From Pyrocephalus nanus (taxonomy: Eukaryota > Chordata > Aves > Passeriformes > Tyrannidae), in contig CM076259.1 of the NCBI GenBank assembly GCA_038380795.1, positions 66,183,741-66,247,740 on the forward strand: DNA of 64,000 nucleotides, written 5' to 3'. The number at the start of each line of letters is the position of its first letter. The first letter of the stretch is position 1. This document shows positions 26,001 to 39,218 of this stretch, piece after piece. The translations under genes and the position numbers were made by a program. The notes beneath the pieces were generated by a model. The model was not told the origin of the DNA, made no database searches, and was given only the letters and a program-made list of their open reading frames with translations.

Positions 26001-28974
26001 TGGAGATGAAAAAGTGCAAAAGAAAATTCGTTTTTGCAGTACAAATATACACAGCAAAAGGCAGCAGTGACTGTGGGTTGCTACACGTGGGCAGTGACTT
26101 TTATATCATCTCTGTAACATCAGCAATTCCCTCATGTGCTGCCTTCTCCTTCTTCCATGGTTGGTCCTAATGAAACAGATTTACAGTATGACCTTTGCAT
26201 ACATGCATGATATATTATGATGACAGCCACTCCACTGTGAAATATGATGCCATGATCTTTCAGTTGTTTCCCTTTGGAAGATGAGCCTTACATGATTAGA
26301 TTGATAAGCATCAGTGTATCAGAAATTGTGCCAAAACAGCAGCTACTGGCATGTTGTACTGCAGGAACTTTAAGGATATTGACATAGTTCTAGAAAAACA
26401 ACCTTAAGGACAAGCTGAGCCACAAAAATCAAATAATGTAATTGACAGACTATTTGATTCAGTTCCTGGTTAAAACTTCCCTGCTTTACTGAGATACACT
26501 GACTTACAAAAGACCTTTGACACTCCACTGTAAAATGTATGAATGCTTTAAGATTTTTCATCGTTATCTTGCATGCCTGAAATTTGTTTAGGCTGTCAGG
26601 ACTTTGTCATGGAGTCCTCAATATTGTTGTAGTATAAAAGGGCATCCATCAGACACATTAAACACCATGTCTGTTCCTTAAGGAGATTACCTGTATCTGT
26701 GATATGTTGCACTGTTGACACACATATGACATCCAGTTTAGCAATCTGTATTTATCCAGAGATTTGCATGCACCATAAAGCAGAGGTTTAATTTAGCTTT
26801 TCTTCTTAACTGGGAAACAAAGGAGGTGGGAAAAGGGTGCTGCTTTTTGCCATCCATATTCAGTGACACTCTTGAGTGTTATTAATTTATCTAAATGTTG
26901 GTTTAAATCTTATTTTTGTTTATAAAGGTCAAAACCAGGATGGGCCCAACTGATACAGCTGCTGTGCAGGTAAAATACCACTCATTCTCTCAAAAAGCTT
27001 TAAGAAGTCAAAACATAACTGGTGAATGAGATAAAAAAAGCAGATAAAGGTAGGTTGAGAAAGGTGAGTCAGGAAATAGAACAGAATGTGCACTTATGTA
27101 TTGTAAGTTCTTTTCACATACCTTAATACTTACAAAATTTACCTTTCAGCTCCATCCTGATAACAATCCAAGTTAAATTTTCTGCATTACTTCTAAACTT
27201 TGGGTGTATTCCAGGTCTCTGTGTGGTCTCAGAGTACTAGATGATGTGATCATCTGTACTAATTTTGAATGCCTTAAACACTGTAATACAAATTAACTCT
27301 GTCTCACTTTGCACAAAACAGTTCCATATATTCTTATGACATCTAATGTGTTGCAATCTATAAACAAAGTACAGTATTGTTTTCTTGCTTCAACTTCTTG
27401 GTGACATGTACAGCAGTAAGCTGAAAAAAGCCAGGGTGCAGGCCAGAGCAAAGGCACAAGATGATGTATATCATTAGTTTGTTAGGAAAGTGAACATCAA
27501 AGCTTCAGGCAGTGCCAAATTACACTTTTTTTAATACTATGCCTTTGCATGGCTTTAAGATTATTGTAGACCAAAATGTACTTCAGCAGGTTCATTGGAG
27601 ATGACCAGTCTGTTCTGAAAGGTAAAGACTTTATGGATATGGGTTGTGCCATGCAAGATTTTTTTATTAATACAGACACAGCTGTAGTGCTGGGGAGTAA
27701 TGTTCATCCTATCTCAAAAACAGTTTTGTAAAAGGTGATTCAGGAAACAGGGATCCAAAAAAAAATGGAAAATATCTCAAATAATACTGAAAATATTTGT
27801 ATGGATTAACTTGAAATAGAGTCCCAACTCATTGTTCAAATAAATGGCTAATATCTACATGAAAATAGACCTAAATATGAAGACACTAAGATATCTAAAA
27901 AGCTTTTCTGCTTTCCCATATGTAGAGAATGTCTTGAGGTCTTTTAGACTTCTTTAGAGTGAGTAATTACTCCTTGTTTGAATTTAAATACTTTGAACAT
28001 AATACAGGAGGCATAGTTCTTAAATTTCCTGGCAAAATCTGAGTACACTTTTTGAATAAAGTTCATCTTAGTTTGAAAGATTTAATCATAAAATGAAATG
28101 TGCTAACTTATGATACGGGAGAGCAAACAACCCTACCCAAAAACAGCACTAACACCCACTTCCATAGCTGCTATTTAAAGTGTTCACTCCTTCCAGAATT
28201 CAGTTACTGTTATTAATTTCAGGGTGAAGTCATGCTTTGAGTGGGGAAAAAACAAACAGTCAAAAAAAGCAAGTTAATGTCATTAGTTATAGGAGAACAA
28301 TTTTTGAGAAAATGCTGGAAAGCAACTTGACCTTTCAGTCTGGATTCTTAGAATTATGATGACAGTCTCTGGACCATGTGAATTAGTATTTCATTTTCCT
28401 AAGTACCTTGCTAACTTGTGACACTTTCAACAACTCTATATAACTAAAGGTAAAACAAATTATGGAGTTTTGATATATTTCTGGAATCCAGGTTATCATT
28501 AAATAGGGTCATCTAATTACCTCTTTTGGAGTCACCTAAATTCTTTCAATACTGTCATCTAAGCAGAATCAGTTAACTATGGTGTGAATCTGATATATTT
28601 TACACATCAATAATGCTTTCTTTGCTTGTCTTCCCATAAACATCAGCATTTTGGGGGGAGAAAAAGGATTTAAACAGTTTCAGCTGCACTATTAGTACTC
28701 TCACCAAACTGATTAGCTCTGAAAAGCTGCCATCCATCTACAAAGTGAGAATAATCCATAAATAAAGCTGCAGATAAGTCTGTTGAAAAGAATAGTTCAC
28801 TCTTGCTGGTTGCTCAAATACCTCATCAGAAAAGGATGAGGTATTCACCTCCACCTGAGGAATGCAGAGTACTGTCAGCATACTGGCAAAGCAATCATAA
28901 AATTCCACTGTTCTTTTCATTTTGTGAGATAGAAGGAGAGCAGGCAATGGTACACATTTATGCTGCTCTGATTG
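23069..28974. other. Repeat-poor non-coding DNA, about 5.9 kb
   Basis: No transposon, RNA gene or coding exon is recognised. Open frames are all under 85 codons and show no family resemblance. A short inverted repeat (CCCATGT ... ACATGGG) lies at about 25347-25370. This is the start of a long stretch nearly free of recognisable retroelements. Confidence 0.55.
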
Positions 28975-29005
28975 AAAAAAAAAAAAAAAAGGAAAGAAAA
29001 AAGTA
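28975..29005 (+). repeat. Poly(A) run plus A/G tract
   Basis: Sixteen A (28975-28990) are followed by GGAAAGAAAAAAG. No polyadenylation signal or retrocopy body was recognised upstream, so it is treated as a simple repeat. Confidence 0.85.
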
Positions 29006-29178
29006 AAACTAAAGAAACTTAAACTGAAGAAACTGTAGTTGCTTATATATAAAATAGCAATTTCTATCCCTCAAATGCAGTCTTTATATTCAGGGGAGCT
29101 CTCAATCTACTTCTGAGTATTCAGGCACTACTGGAATGGACACAGAAAACAAACTATTTGTGCTTTTACTTCTAAATT

Positions 29179-29220
29179 GCTTCATAGTGTCTATTTAGCG
29201 CTTCATACAGTCTATTTAGT
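29179..29220. repeat. 21-bp imperfect tandem duplication
   Basis: GCTTCATAGTGTCTATTTAGC is followed directly by a copy with the middle changed to ATACAGTC. The two units differ at a few positions. Confidence 0.85.
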
Positions 29221-31019
29221 TTTGTAGCTGTATTTAATACTGAAAGTGTCTCAGGATGTAGTTTTTAACAAAACACTGTATAAAATTCTGCAGTGGTACT
29301 ATATCAATTAAAGTTTAGAATAATTATATGGTAATGTTCCATTTCTGTTGGAGGCATTGCACATTCCACTTATACAAAAGCCCAGTTTCTGTTCCACACA
29401 ACTTTCATGCTAAAGTATCATGTTAAACTGACCACCATGGAGTCACTGCTTATTTGCAAGGTGATTGGGTAAAGAAACAAACCATCATGTAAACCAAACA
29501 GATGCAGAGATCTGTCAACTGACACAAAATTACTGAAAATATCATGTAGCTTTTTAATTTTTCCCCTTTCATTTTGCTTTTTAAAAAAATTCATTTTAAT
29601 ATTTCTAAAAAAACCTAAAGAGATCTGAATGAGTGAAAGTTTAAGGAAAAAAAGTTCACATCTACCCTAACAGGTAGATGGGAAGGGCATCTAACAGGGT
29701 GTATGAGGAAAGATACTAAGGAAAGGATAATGGAAAGATTAAAAAAAAGAGAAAAAAGTGGGCAGGGAGACTAGGGTTAACTGAGTCAGACAAAATGAAG
29801 AAGAAATGGACATAATAAGGCAGAGATACGCAGAGTTTTGAAAGGACAAATCAAATGCTGTGCAGCAAATCCAAGACTTCCACATTAGAGCAAACAATCA
29901 GAATAGGGTTGGTAATGTGCATTTTATCTTAATGTCAGAGATAATTTTTTCCATCCTTTGAGCTTGTCTCAAGCTTTTTTAATGAGCTTTTCTAATTTAT
30001 CAAAAAAGGCTATTTGGATAATAAACATGAATATTAAAACAAAAAGAAGTATGGTTTATGGAAGTTCACTGCCCAAATGTCTAAGCCTTCTTTTGTGAAG
30101 CAAAAGTATTCATCTGCTCTTTCAATTCCTTGGTTAAAATGCTAAATTATTCCTGGTGCTTTGTAGAAGATCAGTTAACATTACTTTAACTTTTATTCAG
30201 ACAGCATGTTCTAGTTCTTCTTTGTATATGAGGCACTGGCAGCTTGACCTTCCTGTTTATTCCTTTATAAGGCCATTATCATCAAAGTTCTGTGGCAGAC
30301 AATTCACAATTTTCAAATGTTAATGTTAAAAGACCTAGATTTCTGATTGATGTCAAGATTTATTTACACATTTGGAAAAGGGGAAAAAAGGAAGTTTCTT
30401 ATCACACTTTGAATGAATAAGCTCTAGATAAATGGTGAAATACAGCTTGGAATGTTTCATTATCAAATTTTTGAGAAAAACAAAATCATAACAGATGCTA
30501 TCCAGTTTCTGTTCTAGGGAATAGAATTTAGATAATATATATGTTAGGAATCCATTCTCCAAGAGCCAAATGACAGTACATTTTATTTTTTTTTTTTCCT
30601 AATGCAAAGCTATTTGAAGGCAGGATTAAAAAAAGTTCCATTGAAGGGCTCTTCAAAAGCAGTGCCTCTGTATGGATTCAGATCCTAGCTTCACGTGTAC
30701 CACCAGTGGTGCTAACAAGACTGAGCAAATAATTAGTGGAAAACAACTCAGCTGATGAATTCATCCTTTTATGCACCTGTAATACATGTGTGCAGGCAAT
30801 AATTATTTAAAATATACAGCACATTCCAAAATAGCTTCCATCTGTAAATTTTTAATCACATCTTCCTCTGAGTTTTCAGTGCTCGTATCTCTATAGTTGT
30901 GATGGGTGAGACAAAACACATAGCAGTGCTTCTGTCTCTGATCAACATGTCAGATAGCTCACAGCTAAAATACTAATCCAGGGTAGGAAAAGTATTTTTT
31001 CCAGGGGTCTTCTGTACAC
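29221..31019. other. Non-coding unique DNA
   Basis: No gene or repeat is recognised apart from short A/G-rich runs near 29580-29610 and 29735-29760 and a T run at 30584-30598. Confidence 0.55.
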
Positions 31020-31840
31020 ATGGGTTTGGCGTACACTTGTTATGGCAAAGAGTTATGCCCTCATGCCAGTACCCAGACACTGCTTCTGGTGAGGGTGGTA
31101 GAGGAGCCACCTGCAGCTCAGAACAGGAAGAAGGAACTAAGACAAAGTTTTATTAACAATGTGGAGTTATTGTCCCCGGCACTCTGTCAAAGAGACAGTT
31201 ATGTCAATTTGAATGCTATTAAAATCTATGCAGTTTGTGTATGTTATTCTGTTGCCATGTTTAATGCAAGTAATTTGACAGTGGAATGTTCTATAAACGT
31301 AACCTGGTTGGCATATCTAGGGACCAAAATTATATTGATTTATTTGTGGCTCAAACTAAAAGCTAAAGAGGTAGATGCTGACTTTAAAAAATTATATTCA
31401 GTGCAGAGCTGCTAACACAACCCTTATTTACCACACCATATATTCAGCTTTAATTTTTTGTTGTTTATCCTTTTTCTCTGCAAGCTGTAGCACTTGCACT
31501 GAATATAACAGTGAAATAGTAGGCAGACATGCAGCGTTATTCAGTTTTGCTGGCTGTTCTTAGTGATGAAACTATAATTCTCTGGGTGATAGATAACAGA
31601 AGGTAATTTTATGGTTACTAAGAATGAGTTTGCATTTGTTGGGATAGTTACTACATAAATTTATAGATCTATTTTGTATGTACCGCATTTTAAATTTTAG
31701 TGGCAGCACAAGGAACAGTATGAGAGTAACACAAGTAGACCTGTCATGAACTCCTAGTTTAGCAGCCACTTGTAAAGGTATACTGTAATTCAACATGAAA
31801 TAGCTACAGAATGTTCTTACAATCTTGTTATAAATCATGG
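31020..31840. promoter_or_regulatory. Possible conserved non-coding block (weak)
   Basis: This segment is free of recognisable repeats. On the plus strand it contains one 131-codon open frame (31020-31415) and an overlapping 62-codon frame. The translated frame has no signal peptide, domain or family match that I recognise, and its codon content looks random. The complexity, with short runs of balanced composition such as GTTGCCATGTTTAATGC, has the feel of preserved regulatory DNA, but that is impression only. A conservation track would decide. Confidence 0.25.
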
Positions 31841-33559
31841 TCTTTGGAAGGGAAGGTGCTATTAAGTTTGTTTTTTGATTTTCTTTTGCCCTTCCTCCAT
31901 CATCTTATCTAGAGGAAATGTTGAAAAGTAGGAAAGGCAATTCTGTACAGGAGATCCTTTAAAGTGCTGGATTTAAGTGCTCTTTCAGGATTTAGCATGT
32001 TTCTGAGCTTAACTGACAGGTCACTTTGCCCCTTGTTATCTGGGCAGATAGACCCTGGAACCCTACAAAGACAATAAGATAAGTTGTGGGGCAAGCAGTG
32101 AGACACTACAGCTTCAGATCACAAAATTCAAATGAAGCTCAACACTGTCAAGCTATTATGACATTTACATTCAATAAATATAAAATCTCCAGAGGACCAG
32201 GACTGTTTTTGTTTAAAGATGGAGATTGGGCCCTAGGGAAGCTATTTTGTTGGACATGCCATTCTGTGGTGAAGAAATACCAGCTTTTGTCGAAGATTTA
32301 ATTGTTGGAAGAGCCATTAAGATTTCAGTTCAGGTTACAAATTTGAAGGAAGCCTAGACTGACAGAGATGCTTGATTTGAAGATCATGAGAGCAGAAGAG
32401 GAATGGAGGTAGTAGATGTGCTAATTTTGCATTTAAAAAGCTCACCTAGGAACATAGCAATTAGACTTTTAAATATAAGAATATAACTTCAGAGCATCCC
32501 AGAAGTATTCCAAAGTACTGAATAATGTAATGGCCAAACCAAGGACATTCCTTGAAAGTTAGGTTATCTGCAAACTACTGTAACAGAAAGTGTCAGAATT
32601 CTGAAAAAAAATGTGTCTATGATCTTCAGGAGTTCAAAGGGAAGTTTTATTCCATTTATAGAATGAAAATGGGCACTGTTAAGAAATTATTTTTCTTAAA
32701 TGAATTGAGGTGATTTCTTCCACAATGTTCTGTAAGAAAATGCTTCTACTCAGTTATAGCATACTCACAAACAACAAGAATTCACTTGAAAAAAGGCAGA
32801 ACAGCTAGGGAAGAACTTGAGTGCCTTCCAATAGAGAAGTTATTCCAAATCCTCCCTTACCAAAAACATTGAAATGATGACATTGTTTGGTATAACTTAC
32901 CTTATGGGGAATAAATTGGGATTTTCACAGAATAAATACTGGACGATCCAAGATAGCCTTATATACTTATTAAGTGCTTATCGAAATTCTTGATAAACAC
33001 CTGACAATAATGCCAAAAATGTGTTTTAATGACTCAGAAACAGCACAAAGAAGGACATGGATGCAACACTTCTTTTTAATTCCTAAAAATATTCAGTTGC
33101 TTTTCTCCTTCTGAGAGCAATGGGAAGGCACTCTGCATTTATATCCTAATTGGCAAAGTGAAGGAAGCCAATCGATCAAATTATTTGCCCAGACTATTTG
33201 AAATTGATAAGGCAGAACCCATCACTGAGCATGTATGTTCTTCTGGGTGTACAGGATAAATAAACAGTAGGCAAAAAGTCCCTTTGGGAGCTACCTACAG
33301 GCACACACATTGATGGAGAAAATTAATAGAAGGAAAGTGTCATTGCTGGATCCTTCAAGGTGTAAATGCCCAACACCCACAGCTGAGAACCACAGGAGGA
33401 CTGAGAGTGAGACCTGCTGCCTTACTGAAGGGTGGATATCCACGGGTAATGGGAAGATCCAGAGGCAGTTCCTTACTCTGAGAAAGATTTCATGCTCTGC
33501 TTCACTTCAGCATTTAATCAACAGCAAAAAGTTTATTGCTGTGTATACTCCAGTGCCAG
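31841..33559. other. Non-coding unique DNA
   Basis: Nothing gene-like was recognised. The 89-codon frame at 33310-33579 (plus) is without domains. Confidence 0.55.
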
Positions 33560-34290
33560 AAACATTATCGCCTAATTAAATTGTTTCATTGTTTTGCTAT
33601 ATCTAGCAACATGTCTCTTTAACTCTCTATTTTATTTAGCAGTGAGTTTGCTTTAATGTCCTCAGAATGGGATATTAAATTGAAAGGGTGGCTGTTTAAA
33701 CTCAAGTTCAAATCAATAATACAGGTAGGCTTTTGCTGCCAAATTCTAACGTAAAGCTTTTCACTTTGTTGCAGTCCTGTGTCCACATATGATTTATGGC
33801 TATTTCTGTTGGTGGGACATATGTTTCAAGGCCTTTTCACTGTTTAAGCTTCCTGTAATCAGTGGAATTTCCCTGTTCTGCAGTTCTTCTAATTAAACAA
33901 CTATGCTCAGTTTCATTATTATTTTCAGATGTCAAAAAGGCAAATATTTATATATACCTGACCCTCACAAAAACTGAAATACTAAATACACACCCTAAAG
34001 CCCCTCTAAATAGTGAATTTATTATAAATACCCTAGATTAGCTTTGTGTTCATCCTTTATTAGTTTTAAGAGCTCTAAATGGATGATACTTAAGTGTTCA
34101 AATGCCCTCAAGGTTATTCCAGATATTCTGAGATGGTTCAAGCCATAAGGTTCTCATTCCTGCAACTATAAATCATTAGCTATGTTATATTGCTCCTATT
34201 TTATTATTTCATTTGCATAATGAAAATTACTATATAAATAACATTACCAAAAAGCTTTATATCAAAGTATAAATAATTATTAGCTATTTA
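33560..34290. promoter_or_regulatory. Candidate regulatory DNA with POU octamer and TAAT cores
   Basis: This is a repeat-free AT-rich block with CTAATTAAA near both 33571 and 33889, a perfect octamer ATTTGCAT at 34211-34218 directly followed by AATGAAAATTA, and TAATTATTAGCTATTTAAA just after. This resembles the composition of homeodomain/POU-bound enhancers, but in AT-rich DNA these words occur by chance, and the density is lower than at 13420-13790. Confidence 0.3.
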
Positions 34291-35764
34291 AAGGGAAGAG
34301 AAATGGAACTTTGTCACCTGATGGCTCCTAAAAAATATTGTAATTCCCTTGCTCATAGTTGAAAAGTTTATTGTGTCTAGTAAAATTTAGAGTTACACAG
34401 ATAAAAGGAAAGGAGGAAGTACACAAAATTGTTTGTCAAGGACTTTTATTAGGGACTTTATTTTAGGGAGAGAATACATGCTAATACATGACTGCTCCAA
34501 ACTCTGACTTTCAGCTCAAGTGTGCTGTATTACCAGAAAAGACTTCTTTGACTTCTGCCTATAAATCCAGAAACAGAGGGATTCAGGATCCCTGTGAGAA
34601 ATACAGAAGAGTAGCCCTGAACTCAGCATCCTCCAGGTTGGTAGAAATGCCATGTGTCATACTGATCTCCCTTTGCTTAACACACAGACACCTATGGCAA
34701 AGATGCTTGTTCAGGGGCAAAATGTCTACCTTGCATAGTGGAGGACATCTTCAGCAAGCACAAGAAGAGGACCCTTTTGGGTGTACAGAAATCTGTATTA
34801 TATCCATATTTAAATTTACTTATCATATCTTCATATTAACTGATGAAAGTTAAGTGATAAACTTTTGCTTTCTGATCATAATCCTTGTAAAAAGTAAATG
34901 CTTCCCATGACCTCATCACTGAGTGTTCACCTCTCTCCCATTAAAGAAATAAAAAATATGCTTTATTGTAATTTCTTTTGAACACTATTTAATGTGTTCT
35001 CCATTTGTCCATAATGATAAACCAGCTATCCTGTCTTCTAGACTGTAAGAACTGTGGTTTGAAGATAGTCCGTTCACTTTCAAAATACACTATATTTATA
35101 AAAACAACCTCACATCTAAATTCTCTGTGTTCTTTTTCAAATATTTCCATATTAAAGGTAGTTTTTGGCCTTGAACTCCTAGAAATAGGAGCAAGATGCA
35201 AAATTCTTATGAGAATCCCAGCTGTTTCTGAACTGTATAGGTGCTGTGCTGTAACCTTATCTACAAATGATAAGCAAACACTGAAAAGGGGAGTGCAAAG
35301 TCAACACAAAAGAAAGCAGTTTCAGTCATGCCTAACCTTTTTTCCTTTTTTTTTTTCCCATTGTTTATGCCAAACAATGATTAGAGAACAGTTTTTACAG
35401 CTGTTGATCAGTCTAATGAAACTGTTGACTTTGATTTGATAACAAAACCATTAACATACATCAATCACCATAATTTTATAAACCAAAAATAATGTCTTCA
35501 AGTGGATGTTGAGAAAATAGGGAGAAGCAAGTAGGAGAAGCTTGCAACTCCCTCTTATCAAAGACAGTGCTTAGTGAGGATCACAACCTAAAATATTGTA
35601 TTTGTAAAGAAAGTGTTGCTTATCAGTAACTCTTCAGTCTGATATTCAAACATTCAACATCTAGAAGATTAAACCAGAAATTTTTATATGAAATTTCTAC
35701 CTGCAGGTAAGAATTTCTGAGGTAATTTCCTTGCTAAGGGTAGTTAATAGTCCACTGATTCTTT
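34291..35764. other. Non-coding unique DNA
   Basis: Two long-looking frames (34488-34853, 121 codons; 35005-35439, 144 codons; both plus) are present. The second ends in Phe/Leu-rich low-complexity sequence over a T run. Neither has a recognisable domain, good start context or flanking splice structure, and a 70-codon frame runs antisense at 34989-35201. I do not call a gene. Confidence 0.5.
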
Positions 35765-35838
35765 GAAGAGGAGAGGGAGAGGGAAAAGGAGAGGAGAGGG
35801 AGAGGAGAAAGACAGGAGAGAGACAGGAGAGGGCTGAG
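35765..35838 (+). repeat. Purine-rich (GGAGA)n-like tract
   Basis: GAGAGGGAGAGGGAAAAGGAG is followed by AGGAGAGGGAGAGGAG and two GACAGGAGAG units. This is a purine minisatellite-like tract, pure on one strand apart from the C of the GACAG units and a CT near its end. Confidence 0.9.
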
Positions 35839-38800
35839 AAAAATTCCAAGGCTTTTATCAGGCACCAGAGAAGGTTATCACAATGGTCTTACCAAATTTT
35901 CAAGCCAGGAGGAAGCAGTAGTTCAATATGCTGTGATAATATAATAAAAATTGGTTTTGAAAGAGGACTTAATGTTTACAGAAAACATAACCCCATTTAA
36001 AAATGGGCCATAATCACACAGCTTAGCCTGTGTACTGGGTGGGCTAAGCCACACCTACATCAATTGACAAATAAAAGGAAAAAATGTTTAAAAAGCGCAC
36101 TGAATGAAAAATGTAGAATCATTGCCTTATGACTGAAAAAGGACTCACAAGTGTCTATTTCTTGTATTTCCAAGCTTCTATTTGTAAGGAAAGGAAATAA
36201 CCTTTACTGTATTGTTGGAATAAAAGGAACTAGATGATTCATCTCTGTGAATCTGCTTGTTGAATTTGATGGATCATTCTTAAAAGCGACATTGCTAATC
36301 TTCAGGTTTTCTTTTTTAGGTTATTCACAGATCAGTGGGTTTTCCGGCTAATACAGGTCCTGATGCTCTTCTGTCTTCACACATGGTATTCATCATATCT
36401 TGACAAGAAAAGACCTTCAGTCTACAAATAACCTTCACTGAAGTAAGACATGTAAGTGGGTTTCTATATGAAAGATAGATTTTATGGCTGAATAAAAACA
36501 ACTGTAGTTAAAGTGTCATTGCTTGGCCTTATTTGAAGATTTTTTTTTCTCAAAAGAACTTTTAGGGTTTGTTGCTAAAAATCTCTAATAGACAAAAAAT
36601 AATTATTTTATTTCTAGTCACAAATTCAAAAGGAAAGGAAGATTGGTTGAGTATTTTATCATTCTGAAATGTGCAGCCTTTAAAATATTTAAGTATCCAC
36701 ATTAGTTCTTGTCAAACTAGCATAGAGCAGTGCATAATATGACCTATGTGTAAAAGCGGAACAGGATAAGAAGCTTTGGTAAGGGTGAAATATTTACAGT
36801 ATGATTACTTTGTACAAGAGTTAATAATTTGGTTTCTTAATGCATTATTATTGTTGTTATTGTTGTTGTTGTTTTTGGTTTTATTATTATAATCCTGAAA
36901 CACATGACAAAAACCCCCCACATTCCTTTCCCTATTAGGTAATTCAGCATCAATACTACTAAAAACAATTAATGTTTGCCAGCAACAGCAAACTTCAGCA
37001 CAGAAGAAACCTTATTAAATTTCATTGTCCCGTACTACAGAATCAATTTAGCCTTGTATCAAAAGGATTGGTCAGATGCTACTATTTGCCACACTGGCAT
37101 AACTGTAGTGAAGTCAACAGATCTCTGACGTAGTCTGAAACTAACTCTTCCTCTAGTGACCTACTGATTTCACAAAGCACAAGAGGAAAGGCTTTGTCTC
37201 TCTTTGAAGAGAACGTTGAAAAAATACTAAAAAACAGACCAAACAGAAGTAGATGTAATGAAATTTAATTTCTAACATCTCTCACATACCAGCCCTATGA
37301 GGTGTACTAATAGATGTTTTGTTAGGTTTTTTTCCTCATTAGGAAACTTTTACTCATTTCCTGATGAGGAACACTAAGGTGTTTCTCCCTGCTTTGAGAA
37401 ACACACTTTTCACAGAGATTGTAGAAGCTTAGTATCTTCATAGCAACCATTTCTAACAAATCAGCTGGAAAGTGGTCCCTGGTTTCCAAGGAGGCATCAC
37501 TGGGTGGGGGAAAAGGCCAAGGTAATAGGGAGACTTGTTGATGCAGGGTGATCTATCTGAAACTCTCTCCAACAAGCATGTAGCTAGGAAATCCAGTTTA
37601 AGCAGCATACTTAAGCTGTGATCATACCAGACTATAATATTTTTATTTTCATGCTGAGTAAATAATGAAATAAAATTTATGCTAATAACAATAAAAAAGT
37701 CAGGACATGCTCCTTCAAGAGCTAAATTCAATATTAATGTTTAGTTCACTAAATTGTTGTGTTGTGTAGAAAGGTAAAACACAACAAAATAAAACCCAAC
37801 AAAACTAGGATCATATATTTTGATCATTTTCACAAGGAATTTTCATATTACTATCTCTTCTGTAAATATCTGAAAAAGAATAAGAGAATGAAAACAACAT
37901 TTTTGAAACATTCTGGAGAAAAATGCTGTGATATAGCAAAACAATCACTAAGTATTAACAGCAAATATCTATCTCTAAATGCCTCAAGATAAAAGTGCAG
38001 TTCTAACTGGGATCAAAACAGGGTAGAAACAGTTATAAACAAAATATGTTCAGATAGTACTATGTAGCCAAACAGATCTGATGTTTTTTATTCTGTCTGT
38101 TTTCTTGTTTTATTCTTTAAATTATTGGTTTTAAATATATCTTATATGTTTGCATTTATTTGATTTGAAAAACTATATTTTCTATACCCTCAAATATCCT
38201 GATAGGGAACTGGTAAATACAAAATACCACAACTCCTTTATCCAAGAGCAGAGATTGGTGTAAAATTATTTTAAGATCTTGATGTATAAACAACTGAAAA
38301 TGCTTAATTAATGCTTAATGCCTATAAAACACATATAAGTTTTTAAGCAAAACCATCATATAGTAGTTAAATCTGTTTGACAAGAGGAGAACCATATGGA
38401 CTTTGAAATTTAAATTACTTCACAAAATTAAACCTTTCTCACAAAATCTCCAATACTGTGGTGCCATTTCCATCTTCAGAGCTGAAGAGTTAAAGTATGA
38501 GAAATGCACTCTGTATATGAATTCTCTATGAATGTTATCCTCTGGTTTTGAGTCTCTTGAAAGAATCAGAAATGTTGAATCACATTTGAAATTTAGCATC
38601 TTAAATTTCAATACAAAAGTCATACTTTACTGATGACTGACTGAAATGTCTAAAGAACTAAACACTATACTCCCTACCTTCAGAGCTCAAGTGAAACTCA
38701 GTAGTCAGTGTTAGTGGCATTAGAGACTTGGATTGTTATCAGTGTATTTCTTCACTATGGATATATTTTTTCATTTAAAAATTACAACAAATTAAAAAAT

Positions 38801-39062
38801 AATAAGTCTCTAAATTAAATTTGATAATAGTGTGCTGAAAATTTAGCACAAAATTATTTTCTCATCAAAAAAACAACAAAAACATAACCATTTATTGCAC
38901 TGGAACACAAGCCCATCACATGCTATTACAGTAAAAGCTAGGCATTATTTCCATCTGGCTTTGCACACACAGGATGTTGTATAAACTACCAGAAGAGCTC
39001 TATTTCATTGTAATTAAAATTTAGTGTTACACTTAAGCAATAAGGCAACTCCAGGAGACGTG
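35839..39062. other. Non-coding unique DNA with a TTG/TTA microsatellite and a short hairpin
   Basis: Contents recognised: a perfect 8-bp inverted repeat GCTTAGCC / GGCTAAGC at 36021-36028 and 36042-36049 (13-nt loop), and a TTA/TTG trinucleotide tract at 36846-36890. No gene or transposon is seen. Open frames are under 95 codons. Confidence 0.55.
36846..36890. repeat. (TTA/TTG)n trinucleotide microsatellite
   Basis: Mixed TTA and TTG units end in TTATTATTATAA. This is a simple sequence repeat. Confidence 0.85.
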
Positions 39063-39130
39063 ATTATCATGAGATAATGACCTTGGGGTGTTACAAGGCA
39101 AGGAAGCAACCAAATGCTTCTAATCCTCCA

Positions 39131-39164
39131 GGGGGTATGATTATTTCGGAATAACCACACCCCC
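39131..39164. repeat. Hairpin with 15-bp arms and a TCGG loop
   Basis: GGGGGTATGATTATT (39131-39145) is followed by TCGG and then AATAACCACACCCCC (39150-39164). The arms pair at 13 of 15 positions. Both mismatches are A opposite C, as expected if a perfect palindrome had lost two G-C pairs by transition. The flanks (CCTCC before, GAGG after) extend pairing with a bulge. A 6-bp hairpin ATTATC/GATAAT lies just upstream (39063-39078). Confidence 0.85.
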
Positions 39165-39218
39165 CGAGGTTGTGTGATAAGTATCAGAGACAAAATCTGT
39201 ACGAGAATACAAATATGA

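Noticed and set aside
35005..35439. 144-codon plus-strand open frame
   Set aside because: Ends in Phe/Leu low complexity over a T run, is crossed by an antisense frame, and has no recognisable family.
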